Source: Oceanobacillus limi (GTDB taxonomy: Bacteria; Bacillota; Bacilli; Bacillales; Amphibacillaceae). From it: a DNA stretch of 49,205 nt. The notes beneath the pieces are model-generated. The model searched no databases. It had not been told where the DNA came from and worked only from the letters and a program-made list of their open reading frames with translations. The position numbers were made by a program, and so were the translations under genes. The stretch lies in NCBI RefSeq assembly GCF_900111445.1, contig NZ_FOHE01000024.1:1-49205 (forward strand). The letters are read 5' to 3'. Shown here piece by piece: positions 30,442-42,982 of this stretch. Position 1 is the stretch's first letter; every line of letters begins with the position of its first letter.

Positions 30442-31776
30442 CTAGAACCAACCTTTAACCGTATCGACAATCGAAGAGAAAATACCACTAAAGAAATTAC
30501 CGACCGCCCCTAAAGCAAGCATAAACCAATTAGATTTTTCAACTGTTTCATTTGTAACTAAATCAACTGTATCGCTAGCTTGTTCTTCAAGATATCCAAA
30601 ATCTTCTCCACCAGTGTAAACAAGCTCTGCCGTTCCGATTTTTGTACCTTGTTCAATAGGAGCAACTAATTCCCCATCTTCATTCAACTTATCCTCATCA
30701 ATGTGATAATTAATAGAATACAATTCTTCCTCCCCATTTTTAATAGGAAGTGAAATGCTATTACTAATTGAAATATCTACACTATCTTCCTTACCTTTTG
30801 CAACTGGAAGTGTTGATTCATCTTCTAGTTGATACCCCTCCGCAAAGAGCTCAACGGTTTGGAAATGGTCAAAGCCATAATCCATTAAGTCTGCTGTTTG
30901 TTCAAAGCGTTGGCTTTCAGATTGGGCTCCCATCACAACAGAAATCAATCTTTTTCCTTCTCTTTCAGCTGTTCCAGTGAACATGTATCCTCTTTCACCA
31001 CCGGTATTTCCGGTTTTCAATCCATCAATACCCTCGTAATAAAACTGTCCTAAATTTGCTCCTTCATGAGGTAGCATCCAATTCCAATTTCGAATAGTTT
31101 GTCCATAAAACTCAGTCTCGGGAACACTTGAAAAATCAAGTACCTCCGACTGGTCACTTAGTAGTCGATAAGCTAATAACGCAGTCGATCTTGCTGACAT
31201 TTGGTTCACACCATCTGGATCTGTTCCTTCTGGATAATTTTCACCTAGGTAATCATTGGTTAATCCAGTAGAATTAACGAAATGAGCATCTGGAAGTCCC
31301 ATTTCCTCCGCTTTTTGATTCATCATTTTAACAAATTCACCTTCTGAACCAGCTAATTGCTCCAGTTCAGCTAATGCAATGGTTGCTGCATTATCTGAGT
31401 TAATAGCCATTGCTTTATATAACTCACGAAGCTGAAAATCTTTACTTTGCTGTAAACCAACACCAGAAGAAGTGTTATATTTTGATATTTCATAGGCATA
31501 ATCACTTATCCATGTTGTCATTTCCCAGCTGATTTCGCCTGAATTTATTGCTTCTAAAATCAGATACTCTGTCATCATCTTAGTCATACTAGCTGGATCA
31601 AGGGCTTCATCAATATTTTTACCGTATAGAATCTTTCCTGTCTCAAAATCGACCAATATAGCAGCTTCCGCATCGATATCTATTTCCGCTGCTTTTGTCG
31701 ATAATGGTTGTGTAAAAACCATTAATCCCAAAGCAATTACTGTTAATACTGTTAAGAAGAATTTGGAATTTTTCAC
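30442..31776 (-). CDS. dacA: D-alanyl-D-alanine carboxypeptidase DacA (PBP5)
   Basis: This is the major low-molecular-weight penicillin-binding protein, trimming the terminal D-Ala from wall stem peptides. The 444 residues begin with a signal peptide cleaved near residue 30 (PLSTKAAEID). The active-site motifs are S63-x-x-K66 (SMTK), SDN in MAINSDNAATIAL, and KTG in GLKTGNTGGERG. A PBP5 C-terminal beta domain follows, and the protein ends in an amphipathic membrane anchor (FFSGIFSSIVDTVKGWF). The start is GTG after GGAGGT. Confidence 0.96.
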   Translation of the reverse strand: MKNSKFFLTVLTVIALGLMVFTQPLSTKAAEIDIDAEAAILVDFETGKILYGKNIDEALDPASMTKMMTEYLILEAINSGEISWEMTTWISDYAYEISKYNTSSGVGLQQSKDFQLRELYKAMAINSDNAATIALAELEQLAGSEGEFVKMMNQKAEEMGLPDAHFVNSTGLTNDYLGENYPEGTDPDGVNQMSARSTALLAYRLLSDQSEVLDFSSVPETEFYGQTIRNWNWMLPHEGANLGQFYYEGIDGLKTGNTGGERGYMFTGTAEREGKRLISVVMGAQSESQRFEQTADLMDYGFDHFQTVELFAEGYQLEDESTLPVAKGKEDSVDISISNSISLPIKNGEEELYSINYHIDEDKLNEDGELVAPIEQGTKIGTAELVYTGGEDFGYLEEQASDTVDLVTNETVEKSNWFMLALGAVGNFFSGIFSSIVDTVKGWF

Positions 31777-31857
31777 TTTTCTTTACCTCCACCTTATCCA
31801 TATCTAAACTAGTATACTTATGTATACACCTTTGTTATTTTATCACAAAACAGAATA

Positions 31858-31889
31858 AAAAAATAGACAGGGAAAAATCCCTATCTATG
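31858..31889 (-). terminator. Terminator after guaB
   Basis: On the minus strand AGATAGGGA pairs with TCCCTGTCT and is followed by ATTTTTTT. It separates guaB from dacA. Confidence 0.9.
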
Positions 31890-31914
31890 TCTCTGTCTAA
31901 GAAAGTACTCCTAA

Positions 31915-33402
<1,488 letters not shown>

Positions 33403-33557
33403 TTAGGTATATTATTAGACTTTGATGAAAAAACTATATAGGTATATCTATTGTTATTTAGAATACGTGAACACCAATTGTTTTTCAATATGTCTTTCCT
33501 GGAAATAAGAAGTAAATAGATTCTAAATTTTTGTAATAATTTCTAAGGGGAGTTTTG

Positions 33558-34517
33558 ATGTTACACAAGGAAATTGATTCATTATATGTGTATTTGCAAT
33601 CCCAACAAACCGCACAGAAGTATTTATTTGAATGTTATAAAAATATTGATGGCATCGATGCAGAAACCAAAAGCTATCAAAACTGTAATGTATTTATGTA
33701 TTATTTAGATCATGGTATTCAATTTTATGAATCAGGCAAAAAGTTAGATCCATTGATGCAGCCAATCTTATATTTTTATGGAATGGTTCATCTAATAAAA
33801 GGTCTCCTTTTAACCAAACGACCAAACTACCCAGAATCTACTACTGTCTTAGCTCATGGAGTATCTGCTCGAAAAAGAAAAAAGAAAAACTATACATTTA
33901 TTGAAGATGAAGTAAAAGTACAGCATAATGGATTATTTCCGTATCTTTCTGAGCATTTATACTCCATTAAAAGAATGCCATTTGAAAAAATTACAATGAA
34001 GGGATTGTTAAGTTTAATACCTGAGCTATCCCATCTATTTCAATTTCAGCAACAACAGAAATTAGTAAAAGTTGGCCATGTTAATAGCGACTCACTAATC
34101 TTTTCTAAAAATCTTTTAGATACATACCATCTCACTGAAAGAGCTTTTATTGAGCGCATAAAGCCCTATCTTCCTAACATAGATGGAGTAAATTCGGAGT
34201 CACTACATGTACAAGTAAATCTATCTTCACCTTTTATCGACACAGTTGGACCATTTTTCATCCATCAAGACCAATCTATTTATTTTCCAACTGAACGTGA
34301 AAATTTTATATCGATAACAGAGGTGATGGTTCATTATTTACTCTTATATAACTTAAGCATGCTGAGTAGGTATGAAGCAGAATGGTGGGGGGACCTACTT
34401 CATTTAAAGTCGGAAGCGGATTATCCATTTATTTACGAGTTTCTGAAGGTTACCTCAAACAAAATACCGTACCTTATTGGAAGTGAACTATACCAATCGT
34501 ATGACTTTTCATCATAA
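33558..34517 (+). CDS. yaaC: YaaC-like protein
   Basis: This 319-residue protein of unknown function matches the YaaC family, recognised from its place divergent from guaB and from the family-typical segments QSQQTAQKYLFECY and FYGMVHLIKGLLL. The MVHYLLLYNLSMLSRYEAEWW stretch is also typical. No signal peptide or known catalytic motif is visible. The hydrophobic segments look like buried helices rather than membrane spans. The ATG follows AAGGGGAG. Confidence 0.87.
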   Translation: MLHKEIDSLYVYLQSQQTAQKYLFECYKNIDGIDAETKSYQNCNVFMYYLDHGIQFYESGKKLDPLMQPILYFYGMVHLIKGLLLTKRPNYPESTTVLAHGVSARKRKKKNYTFIEDEVKVQHNGLFPYLSEHLYSIKRMPFEKITMKGLLSLIPELSHLFQFQQQQKLVKVGHVNSDSLIFSKNLLDTYHLTERAFIERIKPYLPNIDGVNSESLHVQVNLSSPFIDTVGPFFIHQDQSIYFPTERENFISITEVMVHYLLLYNLSMLSRYEAEWWGDLLHLKSEADYPFIYEFLKVTSNKIPYLIGSELYQSYDFSS

Positions 34518-34616
34518 ATAGTAGAGGCAATGGAAATCCCTTGCCCCCATTGTAAGAGCCGTTAAGCATAGGAATCTTCTTGAGTGTTACTAACTTTATG
34601 ATATTAATTCATAAAT

Positions 34617-35190
34617 GATGTATAATGCGACATAAATTGAAATGATGTATTGATGCTATTACACCGCTTCGGAAACACATTTCGCTTTCCGCGGGCGGCT
34701 GGTGAGCCTCCTCGTGCAAAACATGTGCGTCTGCGTCTGCAAGTAATGCTTCGAAGTATTATTCCTCGACGCAAGGGAGCAAAGAAGAATTATTCAAGTA
34801 GTACCCTCACTGTGGGGTCTCACCGATGCCTTTCCTCCCGCTGGAGTCTTCATGTGTTTCCTACGCTAGTTATTGCATTCAGTTTTTAATAGCACTTTTC
34901 TCTAATTAAATATTTGGTATAAAAGAACTTCATCAGCGGAGGCAGAATGCGTAGACTCCAGCGGGAACAGCACGTGTCCGAAGACCCCGTACAGATGCGC
35001 CTACGTCTACTAGTAACTCTTAGAAGCAAATTCCTCGGCGCAAGGGAACAAAGAAGCATATTCAAGTAGTACCCTGGCTGAGGCCGTGCCCGCGGAAAGC
35101 GTAGCATTCTGCCGTAGCGGTATTTTAAAACTACATCCATTAGTAATGGAAAGTCGAAACAAAATGTTACGTCACATAATATGTAAATAC
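34617..35190. repeat. Composite palindromic repeat, copy R3
   Basis: This complete element lies between the convergent yaaC and HD-GYP genes. It begins with GATGTATAATGCGACATAA (34618-34636) and ends with TTACGTCACATAATATGTAA (35167-35186), an imperfect inverted pair. Hairpin A spans 34671-34861 with GGAAACACAT/ATGTGTTTCC arms. Its loop holds a diverged copy of module X (about 34718-34811) absent from R2. The AT-rich spacer precedes hairpin B (about 34934-35120), with a perfect GGCAGAATGC/GCATTCTGCC pair and a second module X (about 34986-35075). Predicted short frames on both strands are not genes. Confidence 0.85.
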
Positions 35191-35219
35191 TGCAACTAGA
35201 TTATGAAATAATCCAAAAT

Positions 35220-35273
35220 AAAAATCCGATGTTGATTCAAATTCTTATTGCAATTGAATCAATATCGGATTTG
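35220..35273 (-). terminator. Terminator after the HD-GYP gene
   Basis: AAATCCGATNTTGATTCAA arms pair around a 14-base loop with one mismatch; on the minus strand TTTTTATTTT follows. Confidence 0.9.
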
Positions 35274-35310
35274 TTTGGATAGACACTTATCTAATTCTCA
35301 TTATGTTTTA

Positions 35311-36408
35311 TTAGATGATTTCCTGAATATAAATATCTTTATGCTCCATTAACGGAATGACTGCATCGTTCTCTTCTATCCGAACAATTGGTCGTGTGGG
35401 ATGTTTCGGGTCCATGAATACAACCTCACCTTTTTTATCATTCGATAAACGTACTTTTGTCCCAATCGTAAAATTAGAAATAGAATTAATAAATGCTTGG
35501 ACAACAAATAGATCTAGTTTTGTATATTGTTCTTTTTGCAACTCCTCAATGACACGAAAAGGTGATTGCTTTTCTTTATATAAACGATCACTAGTCATTG
35601 CATGATAAATATCACAAACAGCTACAACTTTTGCATAATCATGAATTTTCCCATTGGATAACCCAAGAGGATAACCACTTCCATCGATCCGTTCATGATG
35701 TTGCAAAACTGCTAATTTTATTCCAAGTGATACAGACGGATTCTTCTCCAATAATCTGTAAGAGTATGTTGGATGTTTTATCATTTCCATTCTTTCTTCT
35801 TGGTTAAAAGCACCTTTCTTTTCTAGCAAAAATGGATGAATTCTTGACATTCCTGCATCAGCTAATAAACCAGCTAAGCCTATCTGAATCCATTCTCCCT
35901 TATCATAACCCATTTTTTTTGCTAAAAATCCAGAAAGAAGTGAAACAGAAACACTGTGGTGATAAAAATAATCCCTTTTGTTTGTGAAATGATGCAATGA
36001 ATGAATTCTAGTACGTACGTTATCCATTCGATCCATTAATGGTAAGATTAAATTTCTTACTTCTACCATATCAATTGGAACATTATTACGCCATGCATTA
36101 AATAAGGTCTGATAGTATTTTACGACATAAAAGTAGTGATCCTTAAACGATAAACTAGTTACATCTACTTCTTTACCTATATTTTCTTGTGATTGATTTT
36201 CACTTACCTCTTCTGGGTTTGGTTTAAACACTTTCCCATCATGTAATTTTTCAGAGACTTCAACTGCTTCTACTAAAAATTTATGTAAAACCGTAATATG
36301 TTCTTCTGTTAATACAGTCTTCTTTGGAATAATTGGTCGGCTAACCTTTCCACTAACATCCCTTAGTAAAACACAACCTGGAATTAATTGTGAAGGATGA
36401 ACTCGCAT
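35311..36408 (-). CDS. HD-GYP-type domain protein with altered HD doublet
   Basis: This 365-residue protein has a small N-terminal domain (about 1-60), a variable linker, an HD-GYP domain (about 140-320) and a short C-terminal beta domain. Canonical HD-GYP enzymes hydrolyse cyclic di-GMP. Here the first-shell motif usually HDxGK reads A183-D184-A-G-M187, so the His and Lys are lost. The other motifs remain: H150-H151, HP at 212-213, HHERIDGSGYP at 237-247, and D266 in CDIYHAMTSDRLY. It may be inactive, bind one metal, or act as a c-di-GMP sensor. It lies 89 bases after gyrA, where B. subtilis has an rRNA operon. Confidence 0.85.
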   Translation of the reverse strand: MRVHPSQLIPGCVLLRDVSGKVSRPIIPKKTVLTEEHITVLHKFLVEAVEVSEKLHDGKVFKPNPEEVSENQSQENIGKEVDVTSLSFKDHYFYVVKYYQTLFNAWRNNVPIDMVEVRNLILPLMDRMDNVRTRIHSLHHFTNKRDYFYHHSVSVSLLSGFLAKKMGYDKGEWIQIGLAGLLADAGMSRIHPFLLEKKGAFNQEERMEMIKHPTYSYRLLEKNPSVSLGIKLAVLQHHERIDGSGYPLGLSNGKIHDYAKVVAVCDIYHAMTSDRLYKEKQSPFRVIEELQKEQYTKLDLFVVQAFINSISNFTIGTKVRLSNDKKGEVVFMDPKHPTRPIVRIEENDAVIPLMEHKDIYIQEII

Positions 36409-36445
36409 ATGTATCCCCCTTTATTTGAAACCCTGATATAAGAAA

Positions 36446-36492
36446 GGTGACTTAGGAAGAAAACCATTATTTCTTTTACCAAGTCACCTTAC
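36446..36492 (-). terminator. Terminator after gyrA
   Basis: On the minus strand AAGGTGACTT and AAGTCACCTT flank an inner AAAGAAA/TTTCTT pair and are followed by TCTTAT. The T run is modest. Confidence 0.75.
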
Positions 36493-36497
36493 ATAAC

Positions 36498-39014
36498 TTA
36501 TGCTTCTGGCTCTGTATCTATTTCTTCTGAATCTGAATTGGAATCTGAATCGGGATCCGTGGAACCTTCTTCAACTTCCTCTTCATCCTTCTCTATTTTA
36601 GCAACAGTTGCAACTTCTTCTTCTTCCTGAATCCGAATTAGTCTCACACCTTGTGTATTTCTACCAGTTTGTGAAATACCTTCAACAGGAATTCGAATTA
36701 ATACTCCGGCAGCTGTAATTAACATGATATCTTCCTCACCAGTAACAGCCTTTACAGCAACTACATGACCGGTATCATCATTTAATTTACATGTAAATAT
36801 ACCCTTACCTCCACGTTTGGTAATCCGGTATTGGTCTTCTGGCGTACGTTTTCCAATTCCTTTATTTGTCACATGTAGGATTTGTAATCCCTCATCCAAT
36901 ATTTCCATGGATACAACTTCATCATCGTCACGTAAAGAAATACCACGTACACCTGAAGCAGTTCTTCCCATTGATCGAACTTGTTCTTCCGGGAAGCGAA
37001 TGAGATAACCAAATTTCGTAGCTATCATAATATCCTTCGTACCATCGGTTAACCGAACGGAAATAAGTTCATCTTCTTCACGTAGGCCTAATGCAATTAA
37101 TCCACCTTTTCGAATATTTGCAAACTGAGATAATTGCGTTCGTTTAGATATCCCTTGTTTCGTCGTAAAGAAGAAATACCAATCATCACTAAACTCATTT
37201 ACAGAAATAACGGCATTTACCCACTCGTCTTTTTCGATCTGCAATACATTGATGATAGGGATCCCCTTTGCAGTCCGGTTAAACTCTGGTATTTCATAAC
37301 CTTTAACTTTATAAACTTTTCCTTTATTCGTAAAGAATAGGATCGTTTCATGTGTTGAAGTAGAAACTAAATGTTCTACGAAATCATCATCATTCGTTCC
37401 CATTCCTTGAATACCACGACCGCCACGTTTTTGGGTACGGTACGTTGAAGAAGGTAATCGTTTTATATAACCTTGGTGTGTTAATGTAATAACGATGTTT
37501 TCTTCTGGAATTAGATCTTCATCCTCGAAGAAATCAGCACCACCAATGGTAATTTCAGTACGTCTTGGATCATTGTATTTTTCTTTGATCTCCGTTAATT
37601 CTTCTCGAATAATTTCTAACACTTTTTCTTCACTTGCTAAAATTGCTTTTAACTCAGCAATCAAATCAATTAATTCTTTATATTCATTTTCGATTTTATC
37701 TCGCTCTAAGCCAGTTAAACGTTGTAAACGCATATCTAAAATAGCCTGTGCTTGTTTTTCAGATAGATTAAAACGCTCCATCAATCCATCTCTAGCAATA
37801 TCAGCTGTTTTTGAATTACGGATTAACTCAATAACTTCATCCAAGTGATCCAAAGCAATTCGTAACCCTTCTAGAATATGGGCACGCGCTTCTGCTTTTC
37901 GTAATTCAAATGCAGTTCGACGTTTTATGATTACTTTTTGATGCTCTAAATAATGTTCTAAACATTGTTTAATAGATAATACTTTTGGCTGTCCATCTAC
38001 TAGTGCCAATGTATTCATTCCAAATGTCGTTTGAAGAGCAGTATATTTATAAAGATTATTTAATAAGACATTGGCATTAACGTCTCGGCGAAGTTCCATA
38101 ACGATACGCATTCCATTACGATCGGACTCATCACGTAAATCTGTAATTCCATCAATTCGCTTATCACGAACCAACTCAGCAATCTTCTCAATTAACTTGG
38201 CTTTGTTTACTTGATAAGGGAGTTCTGTTACTAATATGGTAGATTTCCCATTTGCCTGTTCTTCGATATTTACTTTTGCTCGGACAGTGATGGAACCTTT
38301 TCCTGTTTCATACGCCTTACGAATTCCGCTTCTGCCAAGAATAATCCCTGCAGTAGGAAAATCAGGGCCTGGAAGATGATTTTCCATAATTTCATCAATG
38401 GTAATATCTGGATTTTCACTTACAGCAAGAACCGCATCAATGGTTTCACCTAAATTATGTGGTGGAATATTGGTTGCCATACCTACTGCGATTCCAGAAG
38501 TACCGTTTACTAATAGATTTGGAAATCGAGATGGGAAAACGATTGGTTCTCTTTCCGTACCATCATAGTTATCCATATAATCAATCGTGTCTTTATTAAT
38601 ATCACGCAATAACTCCATGGATATTTTAGACATTTTTGCTTCCGTGTAACGCATTGCGGCTGCAGAATCCCCATCAACAGATCCAAAGTTACCATGACCA
38701 TTTACGAGCATATAGCGATAGCTAAAGTCCTGAGCCATTCGAACCATTGCTTCGTAAACTGCTGAATCTCCATGAGGGTGATATTTACCAATAACTTCCC
38801 CAACAATACGCGCAGATTTCTTATATGCTTTATCTGCATGCATACCTAAGTCATTCATTGCATATAATATTCTTCGGTGTACTGGCTTTAACCCGTCCCT
38901 AACATCTGGCAATGCTCGTGATACAATAACACTCATTGCATAGTCGAGAAACGAGGTTCTTACCTCTTGGCTAATATTAATTTCTTGAACATTTGGCCGT
39001 TCTTGATCTGCCAT
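36498..39014 (-). CDS. gyrA: DNA gyrase subunit A
   Basis: GyrA cuts and rejoins DNA during negative supercoiling. The 838 residues show the breakage-reunion domain with the catalytic Tyr at 123 ([11 protein letters not shown]) and a quinolone-region S84/E88 in the sensitive state. The GyrA box [11 protein letters not shown] is intact and a C-terminal beta-pinwheel (about 500-800) follows. The tail (about 805-838) is unusually acidic and rich in Asp, Ser and Glu. The ATG follows AAGGAGG. A perfect hairpin lies between gyrB and gyrA. Confidence 0.98.
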   Translation of the reverse strand: MADQERPNVQEINISQEVRTSFLDYAMSVIVSRALPDVRDGLKPVHRRILYAMNDLGMHADKAYKKSARIVGEVIGKYHPHGDSAVYEAMVRMAQDFSYRYMLVNGHGNFGSVDGDSAAAMRYTEAKMSKISMELLRDINKDTIDYMDNYDGTEREPIVFPSRFPNLLVNGTSGIAVGMATNIPPHNLGETIDAVLAVSENPDITIDEIMENHLPGPDFPTAGIILGRSGIRKAYETGKGSITVRAKVNIEEQANGKSTILVTELPYQVNKAKLIEKIAELVRDKRIDGITDLRDESDRNGMRIVMELRRDVNANVLLNNLYKYTALQTTFGMNTLALVDGQPKVLSIKQCLEHYLEHQKVIIKRRTAFELRKAEARAHILEGLRIALDHLDEVIELIRNSKTADIARDGLMERFNLSEKQAQAILDMRLQRLTGLERDKIENEYKELIDLIAELKAILASEEKVLEIIREELTEIKEKYNDPRRTEITIGGADFFEDEDLIPEENIVITLTHQGYIKRLPSSTYRTQKRGGRGIQGMGTNDDDFVEHLVSTSTHETILFFTNKGKVYKVKGYEIPEFNRTAKGIPIINVLQIEKDEWVNAVISVNEFSDDWYFFFTTKQGISKRTQLSQFANIRKGGLIALGLREEDELISVRLTDGTKDIMIATKFGYLIRFPEEQVRSMGRTASGVRGISLRDDDEVVSMEILDEGLQILHVTNKGIGKRTPEDQYRITKRGGKGIFTCKLNDDTGHVVAVKAVTGEEDIMLITAAGVLIRIPVEGISQTGRNTQGVRLIRIQEEEEVATVAKIEKDEEEVEEGSTDPDSDSNSDSEEIDTEPEA

Positions 39015-39035
39015 TAAAGAAACCTCCTTAAGAAA

Positions 39036-39056
39036 GTCTCAGCTTTAAGCTGAGAC
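39036..39056 (-). promoter_or_regulatory. Perfect hairpin between gyrB and gyrA
   Basis: GTCTCAGCTT and AAGCTGAGAC form an exact 10-bp inverted pair. On the minus strand it is followed by TTTCTT and then the gyrA ribosome site, so it may attenuate or process the gyrBA message. Confidence 0.65.
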
Positions 39057-39111
39057 ACAAACACGTAAATTATCTAAGCTGTCATCATTTGCTTATCTAT
39101 ATCATTTGAAA

Positions 39112-41061
<1,950 letters not shown>

Positions 41062-41340
41062 TTATTCAAGCTCTAAATCCTCTGAATAATCATCAAGTTT
41101 ACTTATCGTTGAAATCATACTTGCTCGTTTCTTTAATGTTGATACCGATAATGTACTCAAATATATTATATCACTTGTAATCACAACTGATTTAACGTCA
41201 TCAGTCGGGCCTTTAATATCATTTGCTTTTTCTGTCATTAGCTCTTCCATTATGGAAGAGGAAGATACAATACTTTGATCAATTATTGTAATAATATCAC
41301 TTGACCGGATTACATTATCATTTCCTATATGAATGAACAT
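41062..41340 (-). CDS. remB: RemB (YaaB), DUF370 matrix regulator
   Basis: RemB is a small DUF370 protein that supports biofilm matrix gene expression in B. subtilis. The 92 residues start MFIHIGNDNVIRSSDIITIID, the typical opening, and continue with KSVVITSDIIYLSTLSVSTLKKRA. The C-terminal acidic tail (DDYSEDLELE) is a little longer than in B. subtilis. It lies 2 bases after recF and 30 before gyrB, so it is part of the recF-gyrBA transcript. Confidence 0.93.
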   Translation of the reverse strand: MFIHIGNDNVIRSSDIITIIDQSIVSSSSIMEELMTEKANDIKGPTDDVKSVVITSDIIYLSTLSVSTLKKRASMISTISKLDDYSEDLELE

Positions 41341-41342
41341 CT

Positions 41343-42464
41343 TTACCCCTCCACATTCTCAACAACTCCATTCATAACGCTAAATAGCTCCGCCTTGTTT
41401 AATGTTTCATGGTTAATCCCATCTACACTCGTGGTGGATACAAATGTTTGAACTTTTCCTTGAATTGTATTTAATAAATGGGATTGTCGATAATCATCGA
41501 GTTCACTCAAAACATCATCAAGAAGTAAAATTGGGTATTCACCAACTTCATTATGGATTAATTCAATTTCGGCTAATTTCATAGATAATGCAGTTGTTCG
41601 TTGCTGCCCTTGAGAACCGTACGTTTGAACATCTTTATCATTTACATAGAAAATGAGATCGTCACGATGAGGGCCTAGTAGAGTTGTTCCGCGTTCCATT
41701 TCCTTTTCTTCCATCTCTTGAAATTTATGAAGGTAGATAGATTCTATTTTCTCCTTATTTGCATCTTCTAATACTTCAATAGTAGGAGAATACCTTATTT
41801 CTAGCGTTTCTAGATCACGACTGATCCCACGATGGATTGGAGTAGCCCATTTTCGAAGAAGCTCTAAAAAGGAAAATCGTCGTTCGAGAATGATTGCAGC
41901 ATGTTCCACCATTTGCTCTGTCATGACGCGTAACATCGTTCGATCTTCTGTTTTCCTATATTGCATTTGCTTCAATAAATGATTTCGTTGCTTTAAAATT
42001 TTCTGGTATTGTCCAAGATGGTAAATATAAGTTGGTTGAATTTGCCCTAATTCCATATCTATAAACCTTCTACGAATTTGCGGGGACCCTTTTACTAAAG
42101 ATAAATCTTCAGGAGCAAACATAACAACATTAAGTGAACCAATATAGTCACTTAATCGTTTTTGTTCGATTCGGTTTAGTTTTGCTTTTTTTCCTTTGGT
42201 TGATATGACGATTTCAAGTGGAAATGTTCGATTCCGCTTGTTTATCCTACCTTCTATTTTAGAGAAATCTTTTTCCCATTGAATTAATTCTTTTTCTCTC
42301 GGGGTTCGATGAGATTTTGTAAAAGCTAATAAGTAGATAGCTTCCATTAGATTTGTCTTTCCTTGTGCGTTTTCTCCGATAATTACATTCACTTTATCAT
42401 CAAAGGAAAGCTCCAATTGATCATAGTTACGATAATTTTTTAATTTTAGTTCTTCAATATGCAT
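41343..42464 (-). CDS. recF: DNA repair ATPase RecF
   Basis: RecF is an SMC-like ATPase that helps load RecA at gaps with RecO and RecR. The 373 residues show Walker A at 30-37 (GENAQGKT), signature motif [18 protein letters not shown], and Walker B with [14 protein letters not shown]-terminal [14 protein letters not shown] is typical. RecR is encoded at 15709-16305 in the same window. The ATG overlaps no neighbour; 76 bases separate it from rlbA. Confidence 0.97.
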   Translation of the reverse strand: MHIEELKLKNYRNYDQLELSFDDKVNVIIGENAQGKTNLMEAIYLLAFTKSHRTPREKELIQWEKDFSKIEGRINKRNRTFPLEIVISTKGKKAKLNRIEQKRLSDYIGSLNVVMFAPEDLSLVKGSPQIRRRFIDMELGQIQPTYIYHLGQYQKILKQRNHLLKQMQYRKTEDRTMLRVMTEQMVEHAAIILERRFSFLELLRKWATPIHRGISRDLETLEIRYSPTIEVLEDANKEKIESIYLHKFQEMEEKEMERGTTLLGPHRDDLIFYVNDKDVQTYGSQGQQRTTALSMKLAEIELIHNEVGEYPILLLDDVLSELDDYRQSHLLNTIQGKVQTFVSTTSVDGINHETLNKAELFSVMNGVVENVEG

Positions 42465-42540
42465 GCAAATTCCTCATTTACACGGAAAGCTTCCGTTATC
42501 AAATCGACTTAACTAATTTCGTTGAAGTGAACGAGACATA

Positions 42541-42762
42541 CTAATCTTGTTTTACAGCTATATATGAGCCAGCACCTTCAATTACTACTACATCATTTGG
42601 ATAAATTTTCCTTCCGCGTCGATGCTCACGTTCTCCATTTACGAGAACTCCTTGATCTTGCAGAAAGGACTTAACCATTCCACCTGATTCTAAAATGTTA
42701 GCTAGTTTAACAAATTGACCTAATGTAATATACTCCGTGCTTATTTCAATTTTTTCATGCAT
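42541..42762 (-). CDS. rlbA: S4-domain protein RlbA (YaaA)
   Basis: This 73-residue S4-like RNA-binding protein, conserved between dnaN and recF in Firmicutes, is linked to ribosome function. It shows ITLGQFVKLANILESGGMVKSFL and VLVNGEREHRRGRKIYPNDVV, the S4 fold signature. The ATG at 42762 has GGTGAT upstream and fits family length; an in-frame ATG at 42786 would add eight residues. Confidence 0.93.
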   Translation of the reverse strand: MHEKIEISTEYITLGQFVKLANILESGGMVKSFLQDQGVLVNGEREHRRGRKIYPNDVVVIEGAGSYIAVKQD

Positions 42763-42938
42763 TTTTATCACCAAATTTCTTTGCATAGTGTTAAATTGTC
42801 CTATATATCTATTTTACTAAAGTTTTCATGTTTATGGAAGGAAACACCTCATAAAGTTAAAAAAAGCTCTCAAAATTGCTTAATTTAATTTTTGTTGAAG
42901 AAAAATTCGTTTATTTTACTTTAAAGGAGAAAAAGAAA

Positions 42939-42973
42939 AAGCTCTTATCTTTCAACAAAATAAGAGCTTTCAT
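42939..42973 (-). terminator. Terminator after dnaN
   Basis: On the minus strand AAAGCTCTTAT pairs with ATAAGAGCTTT and is followed by TTCTTTTTC. It separates dnaAN from rlbA-recF-remB-gyrBA. Confidence 0.9.
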
Positions 42974-42982
42974 CTTACATAA

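Noticed and set aside
34650-35140. Open frames on both strands (34650-34889 plus, 34886-35140 minus)
   Set aside because: They lie wholly inside palindromic repeat R3, have Arg/Ser-rich low-complexity products, and have no ribosome site. Similar frames occur in R2 and R4 for the same reason.
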